NCBI GenBank assembly: GCA_028285495.1
Contig: JANQPB010000014.1
Span: forward strand, 310,001 to 374,000
DNA length: 64,000 bases
Source: Acidimicrobiales bacterium
GTDB taxonomy: Bacteria; Actinomycetota; Acidimicrobiia; Acidimicrobiales; SZUA-35
Direction: 5' to 3'
The notes under the pieces were generated by a model. The model had not been told where the DNA came from. It saw only the letters and a list, made by a program, of their open reading frames with translations, and did no database searches. Shown piece by piece: positions 33,834 to 42,686 of this stretch (positions are counted from its first letter, which is position 1; the number at the start of each line of letters is the position of its first letter). The position numbers and the translations under genes are program-made.

Positions 33834-35033
33834 ATGGCCACCTCAACGTTCGACCAGCGGCCGGGGATCGACGAGGAGGGGATACTCGACTGGGCCCGGT
33901 CCCGGGTCGAGCCGCTCAGACAGCGGGCGGCCGAGGCCGAGCGGCTCCGTGAGCTGCCGCCGGCCACGCTCGACGAGGCACAGCAGCGCGGCTTCTTCCG
34001 CCGCCTGATGCCGGTCGAGCTCGGGGGCGGGGCCGACGACCTGGCCACCGTGGCCGAGGCGACGAGGACGCTGGCCACGGGGTGCGTGTCGTCGGCCTGG
34101 ACCCTGTCGTTCCTCACGCTGCACAACTGGTTCATCGCCCGGGGCTCGGCCGAGCTCCAGGCTGCCGTGTTCGGCGACCGTGGTGAGGCCCGCATCCCGT
34201 GCCCGCTGGCGCCGACCGGCACCGCTCGCCCCGTCGACGATGGGTTCGTGGTCAACGGCCGGTGGGAGTGGGCCACCGGCGTCCAGCATGCGGACTGGGT
34301 GATGGTTCACGCCGTCGTCGAGCTCGACGACGTGATCGAGACCCGCTTCGTGATCGTGCCGATCGACGAGGCGATCGTCGAGGACGTGTGGCACACCTCG
34401 GGGATGCGGGGCACCGGCAGCAATGCCGTGCGGTTGGAGGAGCGGTTCGTCCCGACCGAGCGGACGATCACCAGCGCCGACTTCCGCAGCACCGATCCGC
34501 CGGGGGCGGCCGCCAGCGCCTACCCGATGCTCACCTACCCGGTGACCCCGGTGCTGTGCCTCGTGGCCGCTGCGCCGGCCCTCGGCGGGGCCGAGGCGGC
34601 CGTCGAGTCGTTCCGGGAGCGGCAGGCCTCCCGCATCCTGCCGTACTCGCTCGGTGATCGTCAGGTCGAGCAGCCTGCGGCCCAGATCCGTCTGGCCGAG
34701 GCGCTGGCAACGGTGCGGTCGGCCCGCCTCGTCTGGCGCGACGCCATCGATCGGCTCGTCGAGGCGGTCGATGCCGGCACGGTCGACGACGTCGTGCTGC
34801 GGGGCGGCTTCCGCCTGGCCGCAGCCCAGACCGTGCGGCTGTCGATCCGCACGGTCGAGACGGTGCTCGAGGGGGCGGGGGCGTCGGTCCACTTCGACGA
34901 CTCGCCGCTCCAGCGCATCGCCCGCGACCTGCTGACCCTCCGAGGTCACGTGGTGTTCGACTGGGACCGGACGGCGCAGCTGGCCGGCAAGCTGGAGCTC
35001 GGCCTGGAACCGGGTCCGGCCGACATGCTGTAG
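33834..35033 (+). CDS. Acyl-CoA dehydrogenase-fold flavoprotein (HsaA/hydroxylase-like)
   Basis: A 399-residue protein of the acyl-CoA dehydrogenase superfamily. LATGCVSSAWTLSFLTLHNW and VVNGRWEWATGVQHADWVMV match the group-D flavin monooxygenase/HsaA branch (IASACGSTAWVL-like and SG-rich FMN contacts) more than true dehydrogenases, which carry a catalytic Glu. HsaA-like enzymes hydroxylate steroid or phenol rings with reduced flavin from a partner reductase. No reductase gene is adjacent. The SRPBCC and thioesterase genes follow downstream. Confidence 0.8.
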   Translation: MATSTFDQRPGIDEEGILDWARSRVEPLRQRAAEAERLRELPPATLDEAQQRGFFRRLMPVELGGGADDLATVAEATRTLATGCVSSAWTLSFLTLHNWFIARGSAELQAAVFGDRGEARIPCPLAPTGTARPVDDGFVVNGRWEWATGVQHADWVMVHAVVELDDVIETRFVIVPIDEAIVEDVWHTSGMRGTGSNAVRLEERFVPTERTITSADFRSTDPPGAAASAYPMLTYPVTPVLCLVAAAPALGGAEAAVESFRERQASRILPYSLGDRQVEQPAAQIRLAEALATVRSARLVWRDAIDRLVEAVDAGTVDDVVLRGGFRLAAAQTVRLSIRTVETVLEGAGASVHFDDSPLQRIARDLLTLRGHVVFDWDRTAQLAGKLELGLEPGPADML

Positions 35034-35056
35034 ACCGTCCCGCCCGGCCAACCGCA

Positions 35057-35072
35057 GCGCCGCCCGCGGCGC
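35057..35072. terminator. Hairpin between convergent genes
   Basis: GCGCCG-cccg-CGGCGC is a perfect six-pair stem in the 48-nt gap between the acyl-CoA dehydrogenase-like and thioesterase genes; a modest two-way terminator candidate. Confidence 0.35.
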
Positions 35073-35081
35073 ACGAGGCGA

Positions 35082-35792
35082 TCAGCTCCGGTCGGGCTGG
35101 CGGGCCAGGAGCTGCTCGGCGGTCATCTGCACGAACGTGGCGGTGGCCGAAGCGAATCGCCCGTCCGGGCCGGTGGCCTCGCCCTCGATGAACTGGCGGC
35201 GGCCCTCAGCCCCGACCTGGCGGGCCCGGAACTCCAGCTCGACCCCGAGCGGGGCTGCAGCCTCGAACCGGACCTTGAGCTCGCCGGTGAACCCCGAGGC
35301 CGTACCGGTGGCCCGGAACACGCTGCCCATGACCTCGTCGAAGATGGCGCAGATGGCGCCGCCGTGGGCCCGCTCGGGCGGGCCCTCGAAGCAGGGCCCG
35401 AGCCTGACCAGCCCGACGGCCTCGTCGCCGTCGCGGTGGTAGCGGGCCCCCATCGTGAACGGGTTGAGCTCGCCACCGACGAGCGAGCACGGGTCGAACT
35501 CGAGCCGGGACCCGTCCGGTGGTGGTGGCGGCCACTCGCCGGTGGCGAGGAACCGGGTGATCCGATCGCGCTTGTGCAGCCGCTCGGCCTTCGACACCTC
35601 GGGCCAGTCGGCGGCCTCGAGCTCCAGCTCGTCGAGCAGGGCGACGATGGCCGGTACCCGATCGGGGTCGATCCGGTGGGTGACCAGCCGGTGCCCCAAG
35701 CGGTTGACGGCCCGGGCCAGCGCGATCTCGTGGGCCGGGGGCCCGTCGTCGATGTCGCCGTCCCCGTCCTCGCCGACCCCGTGTGCAGTCAT
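35082..35792 (-). CDS. PaaI-type hotdog-fold thioesterase
   Basis: A 236-residue protein. The C-terminal 120 residues are a hotdog domain with FEGPPERAHGGAICAIFDEVMG, the PaaI signature including the HGG active-site loop. The N-terminal 115 residues are helical and specific to this subgroup. It should hydrolyse acyl-CoA thioesters of aromatic or short-chain acids. The leaderless start has TACGGT 7 nt upstream and is divergent from the SRPBCC gene. Confidence 0.83.
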   Translation of the reverse strand: MTAHGVGEDGDGDIDDGPPAHEIALARAVNRLGHRLVTHRIDPDRVPAIVALLDELELEAADWPEVSKAERLHKRDRITRFLATGEWPPPPPDGSRLEFDPCSLVGGELNPFTMGARYHRDGDEAVGLVRLGPCFEGPPERAHGGAICAIFDEVMGSVFRATGTASGFTGELKVRFEAAAPLGVELEFRARQVGAEGRRQFIEGEATGPDGRFASATATFVQMTAEQLLARQPDRS

Positions 35793-35799
35793 CGGGGCG

Positions 35800-35805
35800 A
35801 CCGTA
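35800..35805 (-). promoter_or_regulatory. -10 box (TACGGT) of the thioesterase gene
   Basis: TACGGT on the minus strand is 7 nt before the ATG at 35792, mirroring an identical box for the divergent gene at 35851. Confidence 0.5.
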
Positions 35806-35850
35806 CGCCGTCCGTGGCACCGGGTCCAAGACGATCCCGATCTCCGTTGC

Positions 35851-35856
35851 TACGGT
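35851..35856 (+). promoter_or_regulatory. -10 box (TACGGT) of the SRPBCC gene
   Basis: TACGGT is 7 nt before the ATG at 35864; leaderless. Confidence 0.5.
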
Positions 35857-35863
35857 CCCCGCC

Positions 35864-36301
35864 ATGGCGAAGATCACGGCCAGCCGCACCATCCGGGCGC
35901 CGCGGGAGGAAGTGTTCGCCGTCACCGCCGACCTCGAGGACCACGCCGACGTCGTGCCCCGCGTCACCGACGTCGAGTTCCTGACCGAGCAGCGCTGGGG
36001 CGCCGGCACCCGGGCCCGGCAGACCAACGGCGCCGGTCGACGGCGCTCGACCGCCGAGCTGGAGATCACCGAGTCCGAGCACCCGGGCCGGTTCCGGCTG
36101 GTGGCCGACGAGCGGGGATCGACCTGGGACCGGACCCTCACCTACCTGACGACGCGGGACGGCACCGAGCTGCACCTCCAGGTCGACGTGCGGCCCCGAA
36201 CCGTGCTGGCCCGGCTGACCAACCGGTTCCGCCTCGGCTCCGCCACCCGGGACCTCGAGGACGAGCTCGACGCCGTCGTCGCCCACTTCGAGCCCCGCTG
36301 A
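35864..36301 (+). CDS. SRPBCC (START/polyketide-cyclase-like) family protein
   Basis: A 145-residue single-domain protein starting MAKITASRTIRAPREEVFAV, the standard first strand and helix of the SRPBCC ligand-binding fold, and ending with the long C-terminal helix DLEDELDAVVAHFE. These proteins bind hydrophobic ligands; the specific ligand is unknown. The start is set by TACGGT 7 nt upstream; in-frame codons before it have no conservation. Confidence 0.8.
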   Translation: MAKITASRTIRAPREEVFAVTADLEDHADVVPRVTDVEFLTEQRWGAGTRARQTNGAGRRRSTAELEITESEHPGRFRLVADERGSTWDRTLTYLTTRDGTELHLQVDVRPRTVLARLTNRFRLGSATRDLEDELDAVVAHFEPR

Positions 36302-36343
36302 CGAGACCGGCCGGCCCACGTGAGCCGGCGACGGGGTTCCCAC

Positions 36344-36349
36344 TACGGT
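36344..36349 (+). promoter_or_regulatory. -10 box (TACGGT) of the GH3 gene
   Basis: TACGGT is 7 nt before the GTG at 36357; leaderless. Confidence 0.5.
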
Positions 36350-36356
36350 GGCGGCC

Positions 36357-38507
36357 GTGACCGAACCGACCGCCTTCGACCGGGCCGTGGCCCGCCACGC
36401 CGACGGCCAGGACCACCACGCCCTGGCCGCCGAGCTCGTCGGCCGGATGACGCTCGACGAGAAGCTGGACTGCCTCGACGGCGATACCGACTTCTGGCCC
36501 GGCCTCGTCGACATGACGTCCGGCGGCTACCACCGGCACCCGTGGCCGGCGGCCGAGGTCGAGCGGCTCGGGGTGCCGGGCATCCGCTTCGTCGACGGTC
36601 CCCGCGGCTGTGTGGTCGGGCCGGCGACGTGCTTCCCGGTGTCGATGGCCCGGGGCGCCACGTTCGACCCCGACCTGGAGGAGCGGATCGGCGAGGCGAT
36701 CGGGGCGGAGATCCGGGCCGTCGGCGGCACGTTCACCGGCGCCGTGTGCGTCAACCTGCTCCGCCACCCCGGGTGGGGTCGGGCCCAGGAGACCTACGGC
36801 GAGGAGCCCCACCACGTCGGCGAGATGGGGGCGGCGCTGACCCGGGGCCTGCAGCGCCACGTGCTGGCCTGCATGAAGCACTTCGCCCTCAACTCGATGG
36901 AGAACGCCCGCTTCACCGTCGACGTGTCGGTCGACGAGCGGGCGCTGCACGAGGTGTACCTCCCCCACTTCCGCCGGATCGCCGACGAGGGGGTTGCGTC
37001 GACGATGTCGGCCTACAACTCGGTCAACGGTCGCTGGTGTGGCGACGATCCGGTGCTGCTGACCGAGATCCTGCGCGACGAGTGGGGGTGGGACGGGCTG
37101 GTGATCACCGACTTCGTGTTCGGGCTGCGGGACCCGGCCGGCTCGGTCGCGGCCGGGTGTGACATCGAGATGCCGTTCCGCCAGCAGCGGGCGATGGCCC
37201 TCGGTGCGGCGGTGGCCGACGGGACGCTCGACGAGGCCGACGTCGACCGGGCCGTGACCCGCATCGTCGCCACCCTGATCCGGTTCGCCGATCGGCTCCG
37301 GCCCGCGGCGTCGCCGGTCGAGCTGGCCGCTCCCGCCCATCGGGCGTTGGCCCATGAGTCCGCCGTGGCCGGGACGGTGCTGCTGCGCAACGAGGGGGTG
37401 CTGCCGGTCGACCCGTCGAGGCTGTCGACGGTGGCCGTGCTCGGACGGCTGGCCGACGTGGCCAACCTCGGCGACGGCGGCTCGTCGAACGTGCTGCAGC
37501 CCGACGTGGTCACCCCACTCCGGGGCCTGCGGGAGGCGCTGCCAGGGGTCGACGTCCGCCACGCCGTCGACGATGTGGCCGTCGCCGCCGGCGCCGACCT
37601 GACGATGGTGGTCGTCGGCACGACCAGGGACGACGAGGGCGAGTTCATCGATGCCGCCGGCACGGCCGAGCTGGCGGCGCTGTTCCCGCCCCCGCCCGAG
37701 GACCCGCCGCCGACCGACGAGCGGTCCGAGGGCGATCCTCCGCCAACCGACGTCGGCGGCTCCGGCCCGCCCGAGCGGGTCCGCTTCGCCCCTGGCGGCG
37801 ACCGGCGGTCGCTGCGGCTGTCCGACGGCGACGAGGCGCTGATCGCCGCTGCGGTCGAGCGGGCCGACGGGCCGGTGGTCGTCGCCGTGATGGGTGGCTC
37901 GGCGTTTGTCGTCCCCTGGCTCGACGGCGTTGGCGCCGCCATGCAGATCTGGTACCCGGGCATGCTCGGCGGCGCTGCGTTGGCCGACATCGTGACCGGC
38001 GCGGCCGAGCCGGGCGGTCGGCTCCCGTTCGCCGTGCCACACGACGAGGGTGACCTGGTCGACTTCGACCCCGACGCCACCGCCGCCGACTACACCCTGT
38101 TCCACGGCCACTGGCATCTGGAGCGCCAGGGCATCGAGCCCCACCTGCCGTTCGGGCACGGGCTCGGCTACACCACGTTCACCGTCGGCTCACCGGAGCT
38201 GTCAGCCGGTGGCGACGAGCTGACCGTCGAGGTCGCCAACGTCGGCGACCGGGCCGGCTCGACCGTCGTGTTCGCCTTCGGCGGGCTCCCGGGATCGGCG
38301 CACGAGCGCCCGGCGAAGCGCCTCGTCGGCTTCCGCCGCATCCGGCTGGCCGCCGGCGGGCGGGCCCTGGTCCCGGTGCCGATCGACTGGCGCCAGCTCG
38401 ACGTGCGGCTCGACGGCGGCTGGCACGCCGAGCCGGGCCGCTATCACCTCCACATCGGGCAGAGCAGCGCCGAGGTCGTCGCCACCGTCGAGGTCGACCG
38501 CTCGTAG
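36357..38507 (+). CDS. Glycoside hydrolase family 3 (beta-glucosidase/xylosidase-like)
   Basis: A 716-residue enzyme. The N-terminal TIM barrel holds GIRFVDGPRG, KHFALNSMENARF and the nucleophile region GLVITDFVFG with D252. The second domain (residues 340-580) is the alpha/beta sandwich (LLRNEGVLPVD, AVLGRLADVANLGDGGSSN) with a Pro/Glu-rich insertion near 440-475, and the C-terminus is a fibronectin-like domain. It hydrolyses terminal beta-linked sugars. There is no signal peptide, so it acts on imported oligosaccharides or glycosides. No sugar transporter is adjacent. Confidence 0.88.
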   Translation: MTEPTAFDRAVARHADGQDHHALAAELVGRMTLDEKLDCLDGDTDFWPGLVDMTSGGYHRHPWPAAEVERLGVPGIRFVDGPRGCVVGPATCFPVSMARGATFDPDLEERIGEAIGAEIRAVGGTFTGAVCVNLLRHPGWGRAQETYGEEPHHVGEMGAALTRGLQRHVLACMKHFALNSMENARFTVDVSVDERALHEVYLPHFRRIADEGVASTMSAYNSVNGRWCGDDPVLLTEILRDEWGWDGLVITDFVFGLRDPAGSVAAGCDIEMPFRQQRAMALGAAVADGTLDEADVDRAVTRIVATLIRFADRLRPAASPVELAAPAHRALAHESAVAGTVLLRNEGVLPVDPSRLSTVAVLGRLADVANLGDGGSSNVLQPDVVTPLRGLREALPGVDVRHAVDDVAVAAGADLTMVVVGTTRDDEGEFIDAAGTAELAALFPPPPEDPPPTDERSEGDPPPTDVGGSGPPERVRFAPGGDRRSLRLSDGDEALIAAAVERADGPVVVAVMGGSAFVVPWLDGVGAAMQIWYPGMLGGAALADIVTGAAEPGGRLPFAVPHDEGDLVDFDPDATAADYTLFHGHWHLERQGIEPHLPFGHGLGYTTFTVGSPELSAGGDELTVEVANVGDRAGSTVVFAFGGLPGSAHERPAKRLVGFRRIRLAAGGRALVPVPIDWRQLDVRLDGGWHAEPGRYHLHIGQSSAEVVATVEVDRS

Positions 38508-38523
38508 CGCCCGCTCGACGCGG

Positions 38524-39708
38524 TCAGCCGCCGCCGGCGGCCCACTCGTCGTGCTGCAGGACACCGGCCGAGACCAGGCCGTCGACGGTGCCGGCGTCGA
38601 GGTCGAGCCACTGCCCGAGGACCTCGTGGTTGTGCTCGCCCCGCAACGGGGCCGGGGCGACCTCACCCCGTGGTGACTTCGACATCCGATAGGGCGAGCG
38701 CAGGACCGGTCGTGTCCCGCCCTCCCGATCGTCGATCTCGACCACGGTCCCCCGAAGGTTCATCGTCGGCGTGTCGATCACCCGCCCGAGCGACTTGAGC
38801 TCACCCCACGCCAGCCCGGCCTCGTCGAGGGCGGTCATCACCGCCTCCCGGTCGGCCAGCCCGCACAGGTGCTCGTTGATCAACCGGCGGCGGTTGGCGA
38901 TCTTCTCGTCGACCGGTGCGTCGGACGGCGTCGGATCCGTCAGGCCGTGCACGTTGGACATCTGGTGCCACATCCACTTGAGGTCGCCGGCCACCATCAC
39001 CGGCCCGGCAGCGGTCTCCCAGATGTTGCCGGGCTGGCGGTCCCGGGGGGCGTCGTCGAGCGACGAGATGATGGCGTCGCTGGAGAACGTCATGGCGTCG
39101 ACCATGGCGATGTCGACGTGCTGCCCGACGCCGGTCAGGTCCTTGACCCGCAGCGCCGCCAGCAGACCGATGACGCCGTGCAGCCCGGACAACACGTCGG
39201 CGGCCGAGAACGACAGCTCGCCGCCAGGCCGATCGGGGCTGTGGTCGAGGTGGCCGGTCTCGGCGTGCACGATCGGGGCGTAGGCCATCCGCTGCGACTC
39301 GGGTCCGTCCTGCCCGAAGCCGCTGATCGACGCCATCACCAGCGCCGGGTTGCGGGCGGCGATGGCGTCGTAGTGGAGGCCATAGCGGGCCAGCACGCCG
39401 GGCCGGAAGTTCTCGAGCACGATGTCGGCGGTGGCGGCGAGATCGGCGACCAGCTCCGGCCCGCCCTCGGCCCGGAGGTCGATGCAGACGTTGCGCTTGT
39501 TGGCGTTCTGCTGGACGAAGTAGGTCGACTGGCCGGCCGCCTTCGAGCCCCACAGCCGGGTGATGTCGCCCTCGGGCGGCTCGACCTTGACCACGTCGGC
39601 CCCCAGGTCGGCCAGCACCCGCCCGGCAACCGGACCGGCGAAGACCCGCGACAGATCGAGGACGCGGACCCCGTCGAGGGCCTGCGGTGTCGGGGGCTCG
39701 CCGGACAT
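38524..39708 (-). CDS. CaiB/BaiF-type CoA-transferase (class III)
   Basis: A 394-residue class III CoA-transferase. Landmarks are LDGVRVLDLSRVFAGPVAGR, DLGADVVKVEPPEGD, VENFRPGVLARYGL-type sequence and the family Asp in HVDIAMVDAMTF. It moves CoA between organic acids in the cytoplasm, for example in carnitine, oxalate or racemisation pathways. The ATG at 39708 is set by TACGTT 6 nt upstream; codons further upstream overlap the divergent monooxygenase promoter. Confidence 0.88.
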   Translation of the reverse strand: MSGEPPTPQALDGVRVLDLSRVFAGPVAGRVLADLGADVVKVEPPEGDITRLWGSKAAGQSTYFVQQNANKRNVCIDLRAEGGPELVADLAATADIVLENFRPGVLARYGLHYDAIAARNPALVMASISGFGQDGPESQRMAYAPIVHAETGHLDHSPDRPGGELSFSAADVLSGLHGVIGLLAALRVKDLTGVGQHVDIAMVDAMTFSSDAIISSLDDAPRDRQPGNIWETAAGPVMVAGDLKWMWHQMSNVHGLTDPTPSDAPVDEKIANRRRLINEHLCGLADREAVMTALDEAGLAWGELKSLGRVIDTPTMNLRGTVVEIDDREGGTRPVLRSPYRMSKSPRGEVAPAPLRGEHNHEVLGQWLDLDAGTVDGLVSAGVLQHDEWAAGGG

Positions 39709-39714
39709 GCACCG

Positions 39715-39720
39715 AACGTA
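39715..39720 (-). promoter_or_regulatory. -10 box (TACGTT) of the CoA-transferase gene
   Basis: TACGTT on the minus strand is 6 nt before the ATG at 39708. Confidence 0.45.
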
Positions 39721-39767
39721 CCCCCGAGGCCCCGGAGCGTCGATTTGGACCGGTCGGCGGCTGCCGT

Positions 39768-39773
39768 CATGCT
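39768..39773 (+). promoter_or_regulatory. -10-like box (CATGCT) of the monooxygenase gene
   Basis: CATGCT is 6 nt before the ATG at 39780; it resembles TATGCT at 51735, which has the same spacing to its gene. Confidence 0.35.
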
Positions 39774-39779
39774 TGATCC

Positions 39780-41591
39780 ATGACCGAGAAACAGGAGAAG
39801 CCAACGTCGATGGCGTTCAGCCAGGACGACTTCAAGGGCGAGCGGTCGCAGGACTACTACGACGACATCAAGGCCCGCTTCGCCGAGGAGCGGGACCTCC
39901 GGCTCGGCTACCGGCCGCCCGGCACCGAGATGTACATCCCGATGGAGGGCGAGCTGGCCCGCTACGAGGTCGACCCCTACGCCACCGACGAGGTCGACCG
40001 GGCGCCGATCGACGACCGGCCGACGGCCGACGACGCCGAGGGCGACTCGGTCGAGGTGCTGTTCATCGGCGGCGGCTTCTCGGCCCTGCTGACGTCGGCC
40101 CGGCTCCGGCAGCGTGGCGTCGAGTCGATCCGGATCGTCGAGCGGGGGGCCGACGTCGGCGGGACCTGGTACTGGAACCGGTACCCGGGCGTGGCCTGCG
40201 ACGTCGTCGCCTACGACTACCTGCCGCTCCTCGACGAAATGGAGTACGTGCCGACCCGCCACTACGCCGGCGGGCCCGAGATCCTCGAGCACTGCCGGGC
40301 CATCGCCCGCCGCTACGACCTCTACGACCTCGCCGTGTTCCAGACCACCGTCACCTCGACGGTGTGGAACGAGGACGAGCAGCTGTGGCACATCGAGACC
40401 GACCGGGGCGACCACATGCGGGCCAAGTTCGTCGTCTGCGCCAACGGCACGCTGGCCAAGCCGAAGCTGGCCAAGATCGCGGGCATGGAGCGGTTCACCG
40501 GCCACTCGTTCCACACCTCGCGCTGGGACTACGAGTACACCGGGGCCGACCTCGAGAACCTCGCCGACAAGCGGGTCGCCATCATCGGCACCGGGGCCTC
40601 GGCGGTCCAGATCATCCCCAACCTCGGGGCGACGGCCGAGGAGGTGTGGGTGTTCCAGCGGACGCCGTCGTCGATCGACGTGCGCGACGACTGGGCGACC
40701 GACGCCGAGTGGGCGGCCCGGCTCCAGCCCGGCTGGCAGGCCAAGCGGCGGGCCAAGATCATCGCCAAGCAGCGGGAGCAGATCGAGCGCCGCCAGACCC
40801 TGCGGGGCGGGATCACCCGTGAGGAGAAGATCCGGCGCCAGGAGAACGCCAACATCAACGCCATGATGCGGATCCACCGCCGCATCGAGGAGACGGTCGA
40901 CGACCCGGAGACGGCCGAGGCGCTCAAGCCGTGGTACATGCTCATGTGCAAGCGGCCGTGCTTCCACAACGACTACCTGCCGACGTTCAACCGACCGAAC
41001 GTTCACCTCGTCGACACGCAGGGCAAGGGCATCACCGAGATCGGCGAGCGGGGCCCGATCTTCGAGGGGACCGAGTACGAGGTCGATCTGCTGATCTACG
41101 CCACCGGCTTCGAGGTCCAGCAGACCGGGATCTACAACCGGATCACGGGCGAGGGCGGCGTCGAGCTCGACGACAAGTACGGCGACGGCATCCGGACCCT
41201 GCTCGGCATCCACACCGCCGGCTTCCCCAACCTGTTCATCATGGGTGGCTACCAGGCGTCGTTCCAGTTCAACCTGACCGACCTGCTCCAGGTCCAGGGC
41301 GACCACATCGCCAACTGCATCGCCCACGTGCGCGACGCCGGGCTCGACACGATGGACGTCATCGCCGACTCCGAGGAGTGGTGGGTCCAGCAGGTGATCG
41401 AGCATCGGGGCAAGACGACCAGGAACCAGGAGTGCACCCCCGGGTACTACAACTTCGAGGGCCAGGAGAACCGGCGCCAAGACGGCAACTACAACGGGGG
41501 TTTCCCCCGCTACATCGACCACATCGCCGACATCGAGGGCGACCTCGACCGCCACTTCGTGTTCACCGTGCCCGAGGGCACGGCCGTCTAG
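39780..41591 (+). CDS. Type I Baeyer-Villiger monooxygenase
   Basis: A 603-residue flavoprotein. Two nucleotide-binding motifs, FIGGGFSA (95-102, FAD) and IIGTGASA (268-275, NADPH), flank the Baeyer-Villiger fingerprint FTGHSFHTSRWD (239-250). The first 90 residues form an extension seen in the longer BVMO subgroup. It inserts oxygen next to a carbonyl in cyclic, steroid or aromatic ketones using NADPH and O2. Its TAG stop overlaps that of the convergent DUF4440-type gene within one CTAG. Confidence 0.9.
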   Translation: MTEKQEKPTSMAFSQDDFKGERSQDYYDDIKARFAEERDLRLGYRPPGTEMYIPMEGELARYEVDPYATDEVDRAPIDDRPTADDAEGDSVEVLFIGGGFSALLTSARLRQRGVESIRIVERGADVGGTWYWNRYPGVACDVVAYDYLPLLDEMEYVPTRHYAGGPEILEHCRAIARRYDLYDLAVFQTTVTSTVWNEDEQLWHIETDRGDHMRAKFVVCANGTLAKPKLAKIAGMERFTGHSFHTSRWDYEYTGADLENLADKRVAIIGTGASAVQIIPNLGATAEEVWVFQRTPSSIDVRDDWATDAEWAARLQPGWQAKRRAKIIAKQREQIERRQTLRGGITREEKIRRQENANINAMMRIHRRIEETVDDPETAEALKPWYMLMCKRPCFHNDYLPTFNRPNVHLVDTQGKGITEIGERGPIFEGTEYEVDLLIYATGFEVQQTGIYNRITGEGGVELDDKYGDGIRTLLGIHTAGFPNLFIMGGYQASFQFNLTDLLQVQGDHIANCIAHVRDAGLDTMDVIADSEEWWVQQVIEHRGKTTRNQECTPGYYNFEGQENRRQDGNYNGGFPRYIDHIADIEGDLDRHFVFTVPEGTAV

Positions 41592-41989
41592 GAGCCGCCG
41601 CCCTCGATCCAGGTCTCGTGGACCCGGAGCCAGCGGAGTCCGTTCGGTCCGTCCGGGTCGACGAGGAACACGACGGTGCTGAGCCGCCGGTTCGACCGGC
41701 CGTCGGCCCAGTGGTGCCGCTCGACGTAGCGGGCCACGACCACCTCGTCGGCGGCGTGGACCAGCGCGTGCTCGGTTGTGGTGATCGTCAGGTCAGAGGT
41801 GTGACCATGGCCGGCGGCGATGCGGTCGATCGTGGTCCGGCGATCGGTCTCATCGGCGTCGGGTCCGACGAAGGTGAAATCGGGGTGGAGGGCGGTCTCG
41901 ACCCGATCGAGCGCCTCGGCCTCGACGTCGCCGAGGAAGTACACCTGGAAGAACTCGTGTAGTTCCTCGATCTCGCGGTGCCAGTCCAT
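41588..41989 (-). CDS. SnoaL/NTF2-like (DUF4440-type) protein
   Basis: A 133-residue single-domain protein with the NTF2-like pattern: an N-terminal helix (EIEELHEFFQVYFLGD), ALHPDFTFVGP, then alternating strands ending LRWLRVHETWIEG. Such proteins serve as binding pockets, small cyclases or accessory subunits; no catalytic set can be assigned. Leaderless start with TAGCTT 6 nt upstream, and that box lies on the stop codon of the upstream tetR gene. The stop shares CTAG with the monooxygenase stop. Confidence 0.78.
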   Translation of the reverse strand: MDWHREIEELHEFFQVYFLGDVEAEALDRVETALHPDFTFVGPDADETDRRTTIDRIAAGHGHTSDLTITTTEHALVHAADEVVVARYVERHHWADGRSNRRLSTVVFLVDPDGPNGLRWLRVHETWIEGGGS

Positions 41990-41995
41990 GCCGGG

Positions 41996-42001
41996 AAGCT
42001 A
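41996..42001 (-). promoter_or_regulatory. -10 box (TAGCTT) overlapping the tetR stop codon
   Basis: TAGCTT on the minus strand is 6 nt before the ATG at 41989; its first three bases are the TAG stop of the upstream tetR gene. Confidence 0.4.
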
Positions 42002-42634
42002 GCGCAACGCCGACCGCCCAGTCGTGGGGTTGCCGGCACCCGTCGTCAGCGACCGCAGCATGGAACGACCGAGGGCGACGGCATCGCCGGCCCGGCGATC
42101 GGGGAGCCGGAGCTCGCGCATGAGCTCGTTCCCCTCGACCAGGCACACCAGTCCGTAGGCGACGCGGCGGCACTCGTCGGCACTCGCCTGAGGATGGAGC
42201 CGGGCGAGCTGAGTGGCGAGGTCGTCGCGGAAGCCGCGGTACACGTCGACGAGGATCGCTCGCGTGTGCTCGTCGCGCGATGCGGCATCGTGGAGCGCCG
42301 GGAACAGCCCGTCGTCACGCTCGACCATGGCGGTGAAGCCCCCGCCGAGGAGCAGATCGAGCAGGACCTCCTCGTCGCCGCCGGCGAGCGTTTCGATGGC
42401 GTCGTCGAGCGCGGCGTCGTAGCGGGCCAGCACGTGGGCGACCAGCGCCTCGACCAGACCGGCCCGCGACCCGAAGTGGTGGACGAGCAGCGGTTGGCTG
42501 ACCCCGGCCTCGGCCGCGATGCGTCGCATCGAGCTGCCGGCGAGCCCGTCGGCCCGGATACAGCTCGCGAACGCCTCGAGGATCTCCGCCCGTCGCTCGG
42601 CCGACAGGTCCCGCCGATCGCGGCTGCCCTCCAT
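41999..42634 (-). CDS. TetR-family repressor of the adjacent transporter
   Basis: A 211-residue TetR regulator. The HTH is residues 10-57 (RRAEILEAFASCIRADGLAG, then MRRIAAEAGVSQPLLVHHFG), followed by a helical ligand-binding domain. It is divergent from the membrane transporter at 42687, and a 19-bp imperfect inverted repeat fills the 52-nt gap, covering the -10 box of each gene. Auto-repression and repression of the transporter until a ligand binds is the obvious model. Confidence 0.88.
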   Translation of the reverse strand: MEGSRDRRDLSAERRAEILEAFASCIRADGLAGSSMRRIAAEAGVSQPLLVHHFGSRAGLVEALVAHVLARYDAALDDAIETLAGGDEEVLLDLLLGGGFTAMVERDDGLFPALHDAASRDEHTRAILVDVYRGFRDDLATQLARLHPQASADECRRVAYGLVCLVEGNELMRELRLPDRRAGDAVALGRSMLRSLTTGAGNPTTGRSALR

Positions 42635-42639
42635 GGTTG

Positions 42640-42680
42640 GAGCTTATCGATCGATCAGCCTCTGATCAAGCGATAAGCTC
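42640..42680. promoter_or_regulatory. TetR operator covering two symmetric leaderless promoters
   Basis: Two 19-bp arms (42640-42658 and 42662-42680) match at 17 positions in inverted orientation with a 3-nt spacer; the outer ten bases, GAGCTTATCG and its complement, are perfect. Each arm contains TAAGCT, one being the -10 of tetR (42646-42641, 6 nt from its ATG), the other that of the transporter (42674-42679, 7 nt from its GTG). A bound dimer would block both. Confidence 0.75.
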
Positions 42681-42686
42681 GATGTC

